A stretch of DNA of 64,000 nt. Source: Polynucleobacter sp. 73C-SIWE. Its GTDB lineage: Bacteria > Pseudomonadota > Gammaproteobacteria > Burkholderiales > Burkholderiaceae. Below the pieces are notes generated by a model. The model was not told where the DNA came from. It was given only the letters and a program-made list of their open reading frames with translations, and ran no database searches. The stretch covers positions 372,001-436,000 of the forward strand of contig NZ_JACVOK010000002.1 in the NCBI RefSeq assembly GCF_018882465.1. Direction: 5' to 3'. Position numbers and translations under genes: made by a program. Below are positions 9,863 through 18,780 of this stretch, piece after piece. The first letter of the stretch is position 1, and each line of letters opens with the position of its first letter.

Positions 9863-10377
9863 TGTCTGAAGGCTCTGCTGAACTCTCATTTTTGCCAATG
9901 CAGATTGCAGATCTAGATGCTGTTTTAGAAATTGAATCTGTTTCACATCTGCATCCTTGGACCAGAGGAAATTTTTCAGATTCCTTAGCGGCGGGACATT
10001 GGGCTTATTGCATTCGTCCGCAGATTGATCAGGCAATTAAGGGATCGTATTTAGATCCAGCAATCCTATGGGCCTACTGCATTTTATTTCCTGCTGTTGA
10101 CGAATTGCATTTGCTCAACATTACGGTATCACCGAAGCTGCGTAAACTTGGCTTAGGCTCCAGAATGATGGCTGCAATTGAGGGCGTTGCCGCACAACAA
10201 AATATTCCCAGAATTATTTTAGAGGCTAGACCCTCAAATATTGCCGCAGTAACCTTGTATCAAAAGCTTGGATACGAGCAAATTGGCATACGTAAAAACT
10301 ACTATCCAGCTGACCTGCAACTAGGATTAAGAGAGGATGCGCTAGTGATGGCTAAATCGATTAAGCTAGAGTCATGA
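9862..10377 (+). CDS. rimI: Ribosomal-protein-alanine N-acetyltransferase RimI
   Basis: A 171-residue GNAT acetyltransferase. The acetyl-CoA loop is seen in SPKLRKLGLGSRMMAAIE (Q/RxxGxG/A type), and the later LEARPSNIAAVTLYQKLGY is the RimI hallmark. It acetylates the N-terminal Ala of ribosomal protein S18. There is a short insertion around residues 50-66 (RPQIDQAIKGSYLDP) compared with the E. coli protein. The ATG overlaps the tsaB stop by one base, and its own end overlaps the next gene by four, so the three genes are translationally coupled. Confidence 0.93.
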   Translation: MSEGSAELSFLPMQIADLDAVLEIESVSHLHPWTRGNFSDSLAAGHWAYCIRPQIDQAIKGSYLDPAILWAYCILFPAVDELHLLNITVSPKLRKLGLGSRMMAAIEGVAAQQNIPRIILEARPSNIAAVTLYQKLGYEQIGIRKNYYPADLQLGLREDALVMAKSIKLES

Positions 10378-10874
10378 GCAATACACATTCCGCCTTCTTA
10401 AAAGAAATGGGCATTACTGAATGGTCTTCTAGAGAAGAAGGGGTTCAGGCTAGCCCTGAAGCCTCGTCTCCAGCGCCTGGGCAAGTCTCTCAAGGGCATT
10501 GGTGGTTTTTTGGCGCGCAACCCCAGGGTGAGGCGCAGGCCCTATTTCAGAGTGTGATTCGGGCCTTAGGGCTTGGTCCACAAGAGTGGTCTTGGCGAAA
10601 TGCTAATGATAATTTGAGTCAACTCAAATCGCCAGATAGTGGCTTACCAGTTGTTGCATTTGCTTTTGGAGGCAGTATTGCTCAAAAAATTACTGGCGAG
10701 AAAGATGCTTTACCGCAATTGCGCGAAACAATCCTAGCTTTAAATAATGGGGCTGATGAAGAAATTCCAGTCATCGCCTCTTTTGACCTCGCTCAGCTAG
10801 TTGCTAAGCCGAAAGACAAAGCCTTGCTCTGGCAGGATCTCTTGCTGGCAAAGTCAGTGCTACAAAATATTTAA
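10374..10874 (+). CDS. Degenerate uracil-DNA-glycosylase-like / HolD-like protein
   Basis: A 166-residue protein overlapping rimI by four bases. It begins with FLKEMGITEWSSREEG, close in style to the N-terminus of the DNA polymerase III psi subunit (LGITQW in E. coli HolD). The rest follows the layout of family-4 uracil-DNA glycosylases: WWFFGAQPQGEAQALFQSVI matches the GEAPG block, VVAFAFGGSIAQKI matches the central strand, and IPVIASFDLAQLVAKPKDK plus LWQDLLLAK match the C-terminal HPAYLL...WQDL block. The catalytic residues are gone (GEAPG is GAQPQ; the HPxxLL His is missing) and there are no Fe-S cysteines. holD and rimI are neighbours in E. coli too. A binding role at the replisome is possible; glycosylase activity is unlikely. 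Confidence 0.6.
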   Translation: MSNTHSAFLKEMGITEWSSREEGVQASPEASSPAPGQVSQGHWWFFGAQPQGEAQALFQSVIRALGLGPQEWSWRNANDNLSQLKSPDSGLPVVAFAFGGSIAQKITGEKDALPQLRETILALNNGADEEIPVIASFDLAQLVAKPKDKALLWQDLLLAKSVLQNI

Positions 10875-12190
10875 TGCTTGTGTTCACCGATCAGGTGCAT
10901 TGAGTCATATTCAGCTTGATTTCTGGCATGGCGCTTGATCACAAGCCACATGAGACCGCTGACAGCCAATCCAAAACCAGTAATGACATAAGGTATTGGA
11001 ACATCAAACCAGATTAGCAATGAATACATTGCGAGCATCATTAATACTGAAATGTTTTCATTGAAGTTTTGAACTGCAATCGAATGGCCAGCAGACATCA
11101 GAACGTGACCCCGATGCTGAAGTAGTGCATTCATTGGCACAACAAAATAACCTGCGAGCCATCCGACAATAATCAGCAAGATATAGGCAGGCAGCAAATT
11201 CAGGCTCACTTGCATTTTGCCAATGATCATAATTGTTGTATTCGGTAGCATGTCAGAGTTGTAGACCGCCATTACACAAACAATCAATCCCATGGCAATG
11301 CCATAAGGCAGTACATTTAAAGAGTTTCGTAGCGGTACCCGACTGGCTGCCCAGACAGCACCACCCGCTACACCCACAGCCGATATGGCTTGAAGGATGG
11401 CGCCTTGCGAGAGATTCATATGCAGTGCTACCTGCGCCCATTTAATCACAATAAATTGCAGAGTAGCGCCAGCGCCCCAAAATAATGTAGTGACGGCTAA
11501 TGAGATTTGACCTAAGCGATCGTTCCATAAAGTCTTAAAGCAAACAGAAAAATCTTTGATCAGTTCAATGGGGTTTGCCTTTTGCGCAACATAACGCGCT
11601 CCAGTATCGGGAATCTTGAGATTAATAAGTGCGGCAATGATATAAATCATCATGATGATCATGATGGCGGATTCGGCAGGAGTATCAATTCCAGTTTCTA
11701 AACTTGGCATATCCCAAGCTAAGAGACTCTGGGATACTGTGGTGCTAATCAAAACACCACCTAATACTGTACCCAAAATAATTGACCCCACGGTCAGACC
11801 TTCGATCCAACCGTTGGCAGCGACCAATTTTTCAGGCGGCAGAAGTTCAGTCAAAATGCCGTACTTGGCTGGCGAGTAGGCTGCGGCACCTAAGCCCACG
11901 ATTGCATAAGCCAATAATGGGTGACTACCAAAAAGCATAATCACACAACCAACAAACTTAATCGTATTGGTGATGAACATCACATTTCCCTTGGGACGGG
12001 AGTCGGCAAAGGCTCCCACGAAGGCAGCCAGCACTACATAGGACAGTACGAAGAATAATTTGAGTAAAGGAGTCATCCAGGCCGGAGCATGGAGCTGGGC
12101 CAAAAGGGCGATTGCTGCGATCAGCAGAGCGTTATCAGCCAGCGACGAAAAAAATTGCGCCGCCATAATGATGTAAAAACTACGGTTCAT
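10871..12190 (-). CDS. lplT: Lysophospholipid transporter LplT-like MFS protein
   Basis: A 439-residue major-facilitator membrane protein with about twelve hydrophobic segments. The start FYIIMAAQFFSSLADNALL and the ADSRPKGNVM loop are typical of LplT, which flips lysophospholipids inward for reacylation. In enterobacteria lplT is paired with aas; no acyltransferase gene lies beside it here, so the partner would be elsewhere. It is divergent from alr across a 50-base gap and convergent with the upstream operon, its stop overlapping the end of the previous gene by four bases. No Shine-Dalgarno is visible ahead of its ATG. Confidence 0.9.
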   Translation of the reverse strand: MNRSFYIIMAAQFFSSLADNALLIAAIALLAQLHAPAWMTPLLKLFFVLSYVVLAAFVGAFADSRPKGNVMFITNTIKFVGCVIMLFGSHPLLAYAIVGLGAAAYSPAKYGILTELLPPEKLVAANGWIEGLTVGSIILGTVLGGVLISTTVSQSLLAWDMPSLETGIDTPAESAIMIIMMIYIIAALINLKIPDTGARYVAQKANPIELIKDFSVCFKTLWNDRLGQISLAVTTLFWGAGATLQFIVIKWAQVALHMNLSQGAILQAISAVGVAGGAVWAASRVPLRNSLNVLPYGIAMGLIVCVMAVYNSDMLPNTTIMIIGKMQVSLNLLPAYILLIIVGWLAGYFVVPMNALLQHRGHVLMSAGHSIAVQNFNENISVLMMLAMYSLLIWFDVPIPYVITGFGLAVSGLMWLVIKRHARNQAEYDSMHLIGEHKH

Positions 12191-12226
12191 TCGTACAATC
12201 TAGTCATTGATTCAATTAAAACACGA

Positions 12227-12233
12227 AAGGAGG
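12227..12233 (+). promoter_or_regulatory. Strong ribosome binding site that fixes the alr start at ATG 12241
   Basis: AAGGAGG lies seven bases before ATG 12241 but only one base before the in-frame GTG at 12235. The ATG is therefore the real start. Confidence 0.8.
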
Positions 12234-12240
12234 GGTGAAT

Positions 12241-13356
12241 ATGGGTGGTTCAGCTAGTGGCCTGATTAATAGACCAATTTTGGCATCTATTCACACTGAG
12301 GCCTTTCAACACAATTTAAACAGAGTTCGGGAACTTGCTCCAGAGTCTAAGATTTGGTCTGTAATTAAGTCTAGGGCCTATGGACATACTTTTGAAGCTG
12401 CCCTAAACGGTTTAGCCTCTACAGACGGTTTTGCGCTTCTAAATATGCAAAATGCATCACGTCTGAGGGAGCAAGGCTGGCAGGGTCGAATCCTACTTTT
12501 AGAAGGGTTATTTCATGAGGATGAGTTGGCCTTAGCCGAAAAATTGTCTTGCGACTTAGTTGTTCATTGCGAGGCACAAGTGGAATGGCTAGAAAAATAT
12601 TCATCTCATAAGCCATTTAATGTTTTTCTGAAAATGAACACGGGCATGAATCGTTTAGGTTTTAAACCAGATGCGTACAGAACGGTATTTCATCGTTTGC
12701 ATGCGATTGGCTGCAAGATGCATCACATGACTCATTTTGCTAATGCGGATCAAGTTGATCGTTTACCAACTGTTGGCAGCCAAGTGGAATTATTTGATGA
12801 TGCTATCAAAGGCTTGGACGCTCCAACATCATTGGCAAATTCAGCGGCGATATTGTGGCATCGCAATGCTCTTGGGGATTGGGTGAGACCGGGCATTATG
12901 CTCTACGGTGCATCACCAACAGGGCTCTACTCAGATATTAAAAACGCAAATTTGCGAGCAGTCATGCAACTACAAAGTGAAATCATTGATATTCAAGATT
13001 TACAAATGGGTGATCGGGTCGGTTACGGTGGTCGCTTTGAGGCCCCAGAAGCAATGAGAATTGGTATAGTCGCCTGTGGTTATGCAGACGGATATCCGCG
13101 CCACGCGAAAGATGGCACACCGGTTTGGGTTGATGATGGAAACCAAGGTAAGGGGGTAATTTGCCCAATTGCTGGACGTGTATCTATGGATATGCTCAGC
13201 ATTGATTTACGCAAGGCCCCCAATGCCAAAATTGGCAGCGTTGTAGAGCTCTGGGGCGATCGAGTTGCGGTTGATAATGTTGCGCAGATGAGTGGCACAA
13301 TTGGCTATGAACTCCTTTGTGCACTTGCTCCACGGGTGCCGGTGATTGTCAATTAA
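12241..13356 (+). CDS. alr: Alanine racemase
   Basis: A 371-residue PLP-dependent fold-type III enzyme that supplies D-alanine for peptidoglycan. The PLP lysine lies in SVIKSRAYGHT near residue 35 (usual form VVKANAYGHG, so this copy has Ser-Arg after the Lys). Other landmarks are HFANAD, NSAAIL, RPGIMLYG, the catalytic Tyr region RVGYGGRF and GRVSMDML. Start 12241 was chosen because AAGGAGG is correctly spaced for it. The gene ends before a bidirectional terminator. Confidence 0.96.
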   Translation: MGGSASGLINRPILASIHTEAFQHNLNRVRELAPESKIWSVIKSRAYGHTFEAALNGLASTDGFALLNMQNASRLREQGWQGRILLLEGLFHEDELALAEKLSCDLVVHCEAQVEWLEKYSSHKPFNVFLKMNTGMNRLGFKPDAYRTVFHRLHAIGCKMHHMTHFANADQVDRLPTVGSQVELFDDAIKGLDAPTSLANSAAILWHRNALGDWVRPGIMLYGASPTGLYSDIKNANLRAVMQLQSEIIDIQDLQMGDRVGYGGRFEAPEAMRIGIVACGYADGYPRHAKDGTPVWVDDGNQGKGVICPIAGRVSMDMLSIDLRKAPNAKIGSVVELWGDRVAVDNVAQMSGTIGYELLCALAPRVPVIVN

Positions 13357-13387
13357 CTACGCAATCGGCAATTAGCAAGAGCTCCTA

Positions 13388-13424
13388 ATAAAAAACCCCA
13401 ATCAGTTTGAATGGGGTTTTTTAT
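13388..13424. terminator. Bidirectional intrinsic terminator between alr and bamD
   Basis: Perfect 11-bp stem: AAAAAACCCCA (13390-13400) and TGGGGTTTTTT (13412-13422) with an 11-base loop. It separates two convergent genes. Confidence 0.9.
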
Positions 13425-13442
13425 TGAGTACTAAAGCAACAA

Positions 13443-14273
13443 TTACTTATTCCAGAATTGCCACCATTTGCGTTCTTTGATCACGCGCTGTCCAGTTTCT
13501 AGCATTGGACTATCTGGAAAATTCAGTTTGAACACACGGGCTGTATCGTTGCTGAGCTCAACCATTCCTAATTTCTCGTACGACTTGTACAAAATATAAA
13601 GGGCCTCTTCAACCGCAGGTGCGCGATCGTAATCTCGAATTACTAGTTGTGCACGATTAGCAGAGGCCAAATAGGCCCCGCGTTGATAGTAATAACGAGC
13701 CACAATCACGTCTGCCTCTGCAAGAGAGTTGACGATATAGCGCATTCTATCTAGGGCATCAGGAGCATATTTACTATTAGGGAAGCGTTCGACAACGACC
13801 TTAAAAGACTCAAAAGCATCTTTAGCTGCTTGAGGATCACGCTCACTCAGATCTTGACCTGTAAATTTTCCGAGCCAACCTAAATCATCATTGAAGGTAA
13901 TAAGGCCTTTGAGGTAGTAGCCATAATCTAAGTTAGGACTTCCTTGGTGCAGTTTGATAAATCGATCAATGGCAACAAGTGCTTGTGCTTGTTCTTGAGC
14001 TTTCCAATAACAATAGGCAGCATTAATTTGAGCTTGCTGTGAATAGGGGCCGAATGGAAAGCGTGCTTCTAACTTCTCAAAGTATTTGCCACATTTTGCA
14101 AAGTCAGCATCATTTAATTTGGCTGTTGCTTCGGAATAAAGCTTAGTCTCAGACCAAATATCGGTATCGTCTTTTTGGCCATCAGCACAAGCACTGAGTA
14201 ATAGAGCTGCCATCACTACCAGCAATAGTAGGCTTAGAGGGTTGTTGCTGAAAAAAGTAGGCTTTTTTTGCAT
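13443..14273 (-). CDS. bamD: Outer membrane assembly lipoprotein BamD
   Basis: From ATG 14273 the protein has 276 residues with a lipoprotein signal peptide: a short basic start, the hydrophobic run SLLLLVVMAALLL and the lipobox LSAC. The mature part holds TPR-like repeats (KCGKYFEKLEARFPFGPYSQQAQIN and later DALDRMRYI, FPNSKYAPDAL) as in BamD/ComL, an essential subunit of the BAM complex that inserts beta-barrel proteins. The frame is open 26 codons upstream to 14351, but that would put the signal peptide after a long hydrophilic lead, so 14273 is preferred. It is divergent from rluD. Confidence 0.92.
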   Translation of the reverse strand: MQKKPTFFSNNPLSLLLLVVMAALLLSACADGQKDDTDIWSETKLYSEATAKLNDADFAKCGKYFEKLEARFPFGPYSQQAQINAAYCYWKAQEQAQALVAIDRFIKLHQGSPNLDYGYYLKGLITFNDDLGWLGKFTGQDLSERDPQAAKDAFESFKVVVERFPNSKYAPDALDRMRYIVNSLAEADVIVARYYYQRGAYLASANRAQLVIRDYDRAPAVEEALYILYKSYEKLGMVELSNDTARVFKLNFPDSPMLETGQRVIKERKWWQFWNK

Positions 14274-14344
14274 GGCAGAGTGCCCGGTAGGCCTTAAACT
14301 GGCGTCTGATATTACGTCGGACATAACTGAAAGGCTTTTTAAGC

Positions 14345-15385
14345 GTGGCATTGCCGCAAACTCCTGATTCGAATCCTGTTGATTATATCGATGAAGAGGA
14401 TTTCATCTCGCTGGAAATTCCTTTAAAGATGGCTGGGGAGAGGCTCGACAAGGTATTGGCAGGGTCTTTACCCGATTATTCCCGTAATCGACTGAAGGCT
14501 TGGGTCGAGGCAGGCGCCGTCATGGTGGATGGAAAGGTCACAAAAGCCCGCTATTTGCTGCGAGGTGGGGAAAGCATTAAGGTCTTTCCGCAAGAAATGC
14601 CTGAGCAATTTGCCTTTAGTCCCGAAGATATTCCCTTGGATGTTATCTATGAGGACGATTCACTTATTGTGATCAATAAGCAGCCAGGACTAGTTGTGCA
14701 CCCAGCCGCTGGAAATTGGTCTGGCACCTTACTAAATGGCCTTTTGTTTCGGTATCCTGAGCTAAAGTCATTACCAAGGGCGGGAATTGTTCACCGATTG
14801 GATAAGGATACCTCTGGGTTAATGGTGGTTGCACGAACTGCTCAAGCCCAAACATCCCTCGTAAGACAATTACAAGAACGAACTGTTGGCCGTCGATATC
14901 TGGCTTGGGTGTGGGGTGATGCACCAAGTCAAGGCAAAGTTTTAGCTTCTGTTGGTAGGGATCAACGCGATCGTCTTCGAATGGCTGCTGGTAGCCCACA
15001 AGGCAAACCTGCGGCAACTGTATTTCGTCGTTTGGCAAAGGCCAGCTTTAATGATTCACCACTAGCCTTACTTGAATGTCGACTAGAGACGGGACGAACA
15101 CACCAAATTCGCGTTCACTTGGAATCACTGGGTTTTCCACTGTTAGGCGACCCGGTTTACCGCAAAAAAACACCCGGCGCTGCAAAGTCACTGCCGTTTG
15201 AGCGCCAAGCTCTGCACGCATATGCTTTAAGTTTGCAACATCCTCTAGCCCAAGAGTGGATGACTTGGTTTCGTCTCCCATCCGCCGATCTGATGGACTT
15301 ATTGCTCTGTATCGGCATGAGTGAAGCAGTCTTGCCAAAGGAAGAGGCCTTACTTGCATCCATTCAGAATGATCATCAATCATGA
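14345..15385 (+). CDS. rluD: 23S rRNA pseudouridine synthase RluD
   Basis: A 346-residue RluA-family enzyme. An S4 RNA-binding domain (RLDKVLAGSLPDYSRNRLKAW) at about residues 32-90 precedes the catalytic domain with the motif HRLDKDTSGLMV (catalytic Asp near residue 155) and the conserved GRTHQIRVH. RluD modifies helix 69 of 23S rRNA. The bamD-rluD divergent pair followed by pgeF matches the common proteobacterial order. The likely start is GTG 14345. The stop overlaps pgeF by four bases. Confidence 0.95.
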   Translation: MALPQTPDSNPVDYIDEEDFISLEIPLKMAGERLDKVLAGSLPDYSRNRLKAWVEAGAVMVDGKVTKARYLLRGGESIKVFPQEMPEQFAFSPEDIPLDVIYEDDSLIVINKQPGLVVHPAAGNWSGTLLNGLLFRYPELKSLPRAGIVHRLDKDTSGLMVVARTAQAQTSLVRQLQERTVGRRYLAWVWGDAPSQGKVLASVGRDQRDRLRMAAGSPQGKPAATVFRRLAKASFNDSPLALLECRLETGRTHQIRVHLESLGFPLLGDPVYRKKTPGAAKSLPFERQALHAYALSLQHPLAQEWMTWFRLPSADLMDLLLCIGMSEAVLPKEEALLASIQNDHQS

Positions 15386-16143
15386 GTTTCATTCGGCCTG
15401 CATGGCCCGTTCCCAAAAGGATTCATTCATTACTCACCACTAGAAAAGGCGGTGTCAGCACGGCACCATATGAGACTCTGAATTTAGGCGATCATGTTGG
15501 AGATCAGCATGCCAAGGTGATGGCCAACCGTCAAATTCTGCTAAATCATTTGCCATCAGAGCCCGTTTGGTTAAATCAAACGCACAGTGTTGAAGTGAGC
15601 ACACCTAGTAGTCGCGCACAATCGATTGGTAAGCCATTTGAAGCTGACGCTGCAGTAACGAACATTCCGAATGAAGTGTTGGTAATCATGACGGCAGATT
15701 GCTTGCCAGTACTTTTTTCAAATACCGATGGTTCAGTTGTAGGCGCTGCGCATGCGGGTTGGCGTGGTTTATCTGCTGGCGTTCTAGAAAATACTGTCAA
15801 TGAAATGCTGAAACTTGCCCATCAATCCACTGCTGCTGATTTGATTGCTTGGATGGGCCCAGCAATAGGCCCAGACTCTTTTGAGGTGGGTGAGGATGTA
15901 TTGCAGTGCTTTCAAGAATCTGGTCTACATGATATGCAGAAATGCTTTTCATCCATTCCCAATAAGCCTGGAAAGTATTTGGCTGATATCTATCAATTGG
16001 CCCGCGATCGACTGAAGGGGGTTGGCGTGAACTCCCTTTTTGGTGGAGAGATGTGTACCGTGAAGGATGGGGGGCGATTTTTCTCCTATCGCCGCGATGG
16101 GGTCACTGGCAGGTTTGCTTCTTTAGTCTGGATATCCCAGTAG
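15382..16143 (+). CDS. pgeF: YfiH/PgeF family peptidoglycan-editing or polyphenol-oxidase protein
   Basis: A 253-residue member of the YfiH/LACC1 family. The conserved TTRKGGVS start, the NQTHSVEV His, the ADCLPVLF Cys and the HAGWRGL His form the putative metal or catalytic site. Members were first described as laccases, later as purine-nucleoside enzymes and as a factor that removes mis-incorporated residues from peptidoglycan precursors; which activity applies here cannot be told. It is translationally coupled to rluD. Confidence 0.93.
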   Translation: MSFIRPAWPVPKRIHSLLTTRKGGVSTAPYETLNLGDHVGDQHAKVMANRQILLNHLPSEPVWLNQTHSVEVSTPSSRAQSIGKPFEADAAVTNIPNEVLVIMTADCLPVLFSNTDGSVVGAAHAGWRGLSAGVLENTVNEMLKLAHQSTAADLIAWMGPAIGPDSFEVGEDVLQCFQESGLHDMQKCFSSIPNKPGKYLADIYQLARDRLKGVGVNSLFGGEMCTVKDGGRFFSYRRDGVTGRFASLVWISQ

Positions 16144-16193
16144 GCTAAATTTCTGCGGGTAAACACTAAATTAGCCCTACGGCTAGGGTTATT

Positions 16194-16211
16194 GCGTATA
16201 ACCTTATACGC
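16194..16211. promoter_or_regulatory. Palindrome upstream of phaC, candidate operator
   Basis: Two perfect 8-base arms, GCGTATAA and TTATACGC, flank a two-base centre, 43 bases before the phaC ATG. There is no T-run, so a protein-binding site is more likely than a terminator. The bound factor is unknown. Confidence 0.5.
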
Positions 16212-16253
16212 GTTATAGCTCGAGAATGATCTTAATTAATTGAAGAGACTACT

Positions 16254-17885
16254 ATGTTTGCAGGCATGAATACCGGTGCGACCCCATCTTTGGCGCCGCA
16301 CCATATGGCAATGATTCCACCAGAGCGTTTGGCAGAAATTCAAAAAGAGTATTTTGCAGAGCTAGCGCATATTGCAACTAATCCCGAAGCGATTGAGGTT
16401 AAGGATCGTCGCTTTGCAGGTAAGGCTTGGCATTCATCCTGGAGTAAGGTCATTGCTGCTACTTATTTGTTGAACTCAAAACATCTGATGTCGCTGGCTA
16501 AAGCAGTAGATACAGACGAAAAGACAAGACAAAAGATTTTATTTACTACTGAACAAATGATCGATGCGCTGTCCCCATCGAATTTTATTGCGACCAATCC
16601 AGAAGTTTTAGAAAACATTATTAGCACCCAAGGCCAGTCGATTCAAAAAGGAATCGCAAACCTGCTTGGCGATATGAAAAAAGGTAAGGTCTCACAAACT
16701 GATGAGAGCGCCTTTGAAGTTGGTAAAAATATTGCCACCACAGAAGGTCACGTTGTATTTCGTAATGAATTATTTGAACTTATTCAATACACGCCACTCA
16801 CAGAAACTGTCTTTGAGCGTCCCTATTTGATGGTGCCCCCATGCATCAATAAATATTACATTTTGGATTTGCAGCCCGATAACTCAGTTGTACGACATAT
16901 GGTTGCCCAAGGGCATACGGTATTTCTCGTTTCCTGGAAAAATCCAGATGCCTCTATGGCCGAGGTCAGTTGGGATGACTATGTCGGTAAAGGAGTTATT
17001 AAAGCGATTGATGTTGTTAAAGAAATCGGCAATACCAAACAGATTAATATCCTGGGCTTCTGTGTTGGCGGGACCTTAACGACTTCAGCTTTAGCTGTCT
17101 TGGCTGCGCGCGATGAGCACCCAGCGGCGAGCCTGACCTTATTTACTACCCTATTAGATTTCACCAACACCGGCATTTTGGATGTCTTCATTGATGAAGG
17201 CATGGTGGAGTTACGCGAGAACACCATAGGCGGCAAGAATGGTAAGTGCGGCATGATGCCTGGCTTGGATTTGGGTAATACCTTTTCCTTCTTGCGTCCT
17301 AACGATTTAGTTTGGAACTACGTAGTTGAGAACTACCTTAAAGGTAATTCTCCGCCACCATTTGATTTGCTGTATTGGAATGGCGATTCAACCAACTTAC
17401 CGGGCAATATGTATTGCTGGTATTTGCGCCACACTTATTTACAGAATGACTTGGTAAAGCCTGGCAAGCTGAAGATTTGTGGTGAAAAAGTTGACCTAGG
17501 TAAGATCAAGTGTCCTGCTTATTTATATGCTTCTCAAGAGGATCATATCGTCCCTTGGCAATCCGCTTACGAGTCAACGCATATTCTGAAAGGTAAAAAT
17601 CGCTTTGTTCTGGGCGCTTCTGGTCATATTGCTGGTGTGATTAATCCACCGGCAAAAAATAAACGCTATTACTTTGAAAATAATCAGATTGCTGCTACTG
17701 CAAACGAATGGCTAGAGGAGGCTAAACAGATTCCAGGTAGTTGGTGGCCCAACTACACCAAGTGGCTTGAGCAGTTTGCTGGTGAGAAAAAACCAGCTAG
17801 CAAGACATTTGGTAATGCTCAGTACAAAAAAATGGAAGCAGCACCAGGGGTATACGTAAAAGAAAAGGCAGCTCAAGCTGCTTAA
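16254..17885 (+). CDS. phaC: Class I polyhydroxyalkanoate synthase
   Basis: Polymerises (R)-3-hydroxyacyl-CoA into PHA granules. The 543-residue protein has the class I N-terminal region and an alpha/beta-hydrolase catalytic domain with the lipase-like box GFCVGGT, in which the nucleophile Cys is near residue 270. The catalytic Asp and His are expected in the segments SQEDHIVPW and ASGHIAGVINPP. It is a little shorter than the C. necator enzyme (589 residues), mainly at the N-terminus. It leads the phaC-phaB-phaR cluster. A palindrome at 16194 may regulate it. Confidence 0.97.
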   Translation: MFAGMNTGATPSLAPHHMAMIPPERLAEIQKEYFAELAHIATNPEAIEVKDRRFAGKAWHSSWSKVIAATYLLNSKHLMSLAKAVDTDEKTRQKILFTTEQMIDALSPSNFIATNPEVLENIISTQGQSIQKGIANLLGDMKKGKVSQTDESAFEVGKNIATTEGHVVFRNELFELIQYTPLTETVFERPYLMVPPCINKYYILDLQPDNSVVRHMVAQGHTVFLVSWKNPDASMAEVSWDDYVGKGVIKAIDVVKEIGNTKQINILGFCVGGTLTTSALAVLAARDEHPAASLTLFTTLLDFTNTGILDVFIDEGMVELRENTIGGKNGKCGMMPGLDLGNTFSFLRPNDLVWNYVVENYLKGNSPPPFDLLYWNGDSTNLPGNMYCWYLRHTYLQNDLVKPGKLKICGEKVDLGKIKCPAYLYASQEDHIVPWQSAYESTHILKGKNRFVLGASGHIAGVINPPAKNKRYYFENNQIAATANEWLEEAKQIPGSWWPNYTKWLEQFAGEKKPASKTFGNAQYKKMEAAPGVYVKEKAAQAA

Positions 17886-17926
17886 GAACAGCAATCATTA
17901 ACTAAGGTTTTTTAAAGGGGAAAGTA

Positions 17927-18667
17927 ATGTCTCAAAAAGTCGCATATGTCACTGGTGGTATGGGCGGGATTGGCACCGCTATTTGCCAACGTTTAGCAAA
18001 AGATGGATTTAAGGTTATTGCAGGTTGTGGACCAAACTCACCGCGTAAAGACCGTTGGATTGCGGAGCAAAAAGCTTTGGGTTATGACTTTATCGCCTCT
18101 GAAGGTAACGTATCTGATTGGGATAGTACTGTTGCTGCATTTGATAAGGTCAAGTCAGAAGTAGGTCGCGTTGATGTATTGGTAAACAATGCGGGCATTA
18201 CCCGTGACAGTGTTTTCCGAAAGATGACTCCTGACGCTTGGAAGGCTGTTATTGATACCAACCTCAATTCATTATTCAATGTGACCAAACAAGTGATCGA
18301 TGGCATGGTTGAGAACAACTGGGGTCGTGTGATCAATATTTCTTCTGTTAATGGTCAAAAAGGCCAGTTTGGTCAATGTAACTATTCGACTGCTAAGGCT
18401 GGTCTGCATGGTTTCACCATGGCCTTGGCGCAAGAGGTTGCCACCAAAGGAGTCACTGTTAATACCGTTTCTCCTGGCTACATTGGTACGGATATGGTTA
18501 AAGCTATTCGTGAAGATGTTCTAGAGAAGATTGTTGCTGGCATTCCGGTTAAGCGTTTGGGAACACCTGAAGAGATTGCTTCAATCTGCTGCTGGATTGC
18601 ATCTGATGATGGTGGTTATGCAACTGGTGCTGATTTCTCCTTAAACGGCGGTATTCACACTGGTTAA
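17927..18667 (+). CDS. phaB: Acetoacetyl-CoA reductase (NADPH)
   Basis: A 246-residue short-chain dehydrogenase that makes (R)-3-hydroxybutyryl-CoA for PhaC. Visible are the cofactor loop TGGMGGIGTAI, NNAGITRD, the catalytic Ser in INISSVNGQKGQ, the YSTAKAG Tyr-Lys pair and the C-terminal PhaB-like SLNGGIHTG ending. It starts 41 bases after phaC with a strong AAAGGGG site. No phaA lies between phaC and phaB, unlike the C. necator operon. Confidence 0.96.
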   Translation: MSQKVAYVTGGMGGIGTAICQRLAKDGFKVIAGCGPNSPRKDRWIAEQKALGYDFIASEGNVSDWDSTVAAFDKVKSEVGRVDVLVNNAGITRDSVFRKMTPDAWKAVIDTNLNSLFNVTKQVIDGMVENNWGRVINISSVNGQKGQFGQCNYSTAKAGLHGFTMALAQEVATKGVTVNTVSPGYIGTDMVKAIREDVLEKIVAGIPVKRLGTPEEIASICCWIASDDGGYATGADFSLNGGIHTG

Positions 18668-18669
18668 TA

Positions 18670-18694
18670 CTGCAGTGCAGCATTTTCTGCGCAG
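18670..18694. promoter_or_regulatory. Putative PhaR operator upstream of phaR
   Basis: CTGCAGTGCAG (18670-18680) is an exact CTGC-N3-GCAG dyad, followed by CTGCGCAG (18687-18694), a second dyad without spacer. As I recall, a CTGC-N3/4-GCAG form has been reported for PhaR of Rhodobacter. The site lies about 100 bases before the phaR start, as expected for autorepression. Confidence 0.5.
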
Positions 18695-18775
18695 CAAGTA
18701 ATACGCAACACGGCTGATTTACCTTTACTTCAAAGTGGAGATAAACTAAGCTGATGTTGCGTTGCAGTATTCAGT

Positions 18776-18780
18776 AAGGA
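18776..18780 (+). promoter_or_regulatory. Ribosome binding site that fixes the phaR start
   Basis: AAGGA is five bases before ATG 18786. The frame opens eight codons earlier at a TTG without a site. Confidence 0.7.

Noticed and set aside
12235..12240. GTG start of alr
   Set aside because: Only one base from the Shine-Dalgarno; ATG 12241 has correct spacing.
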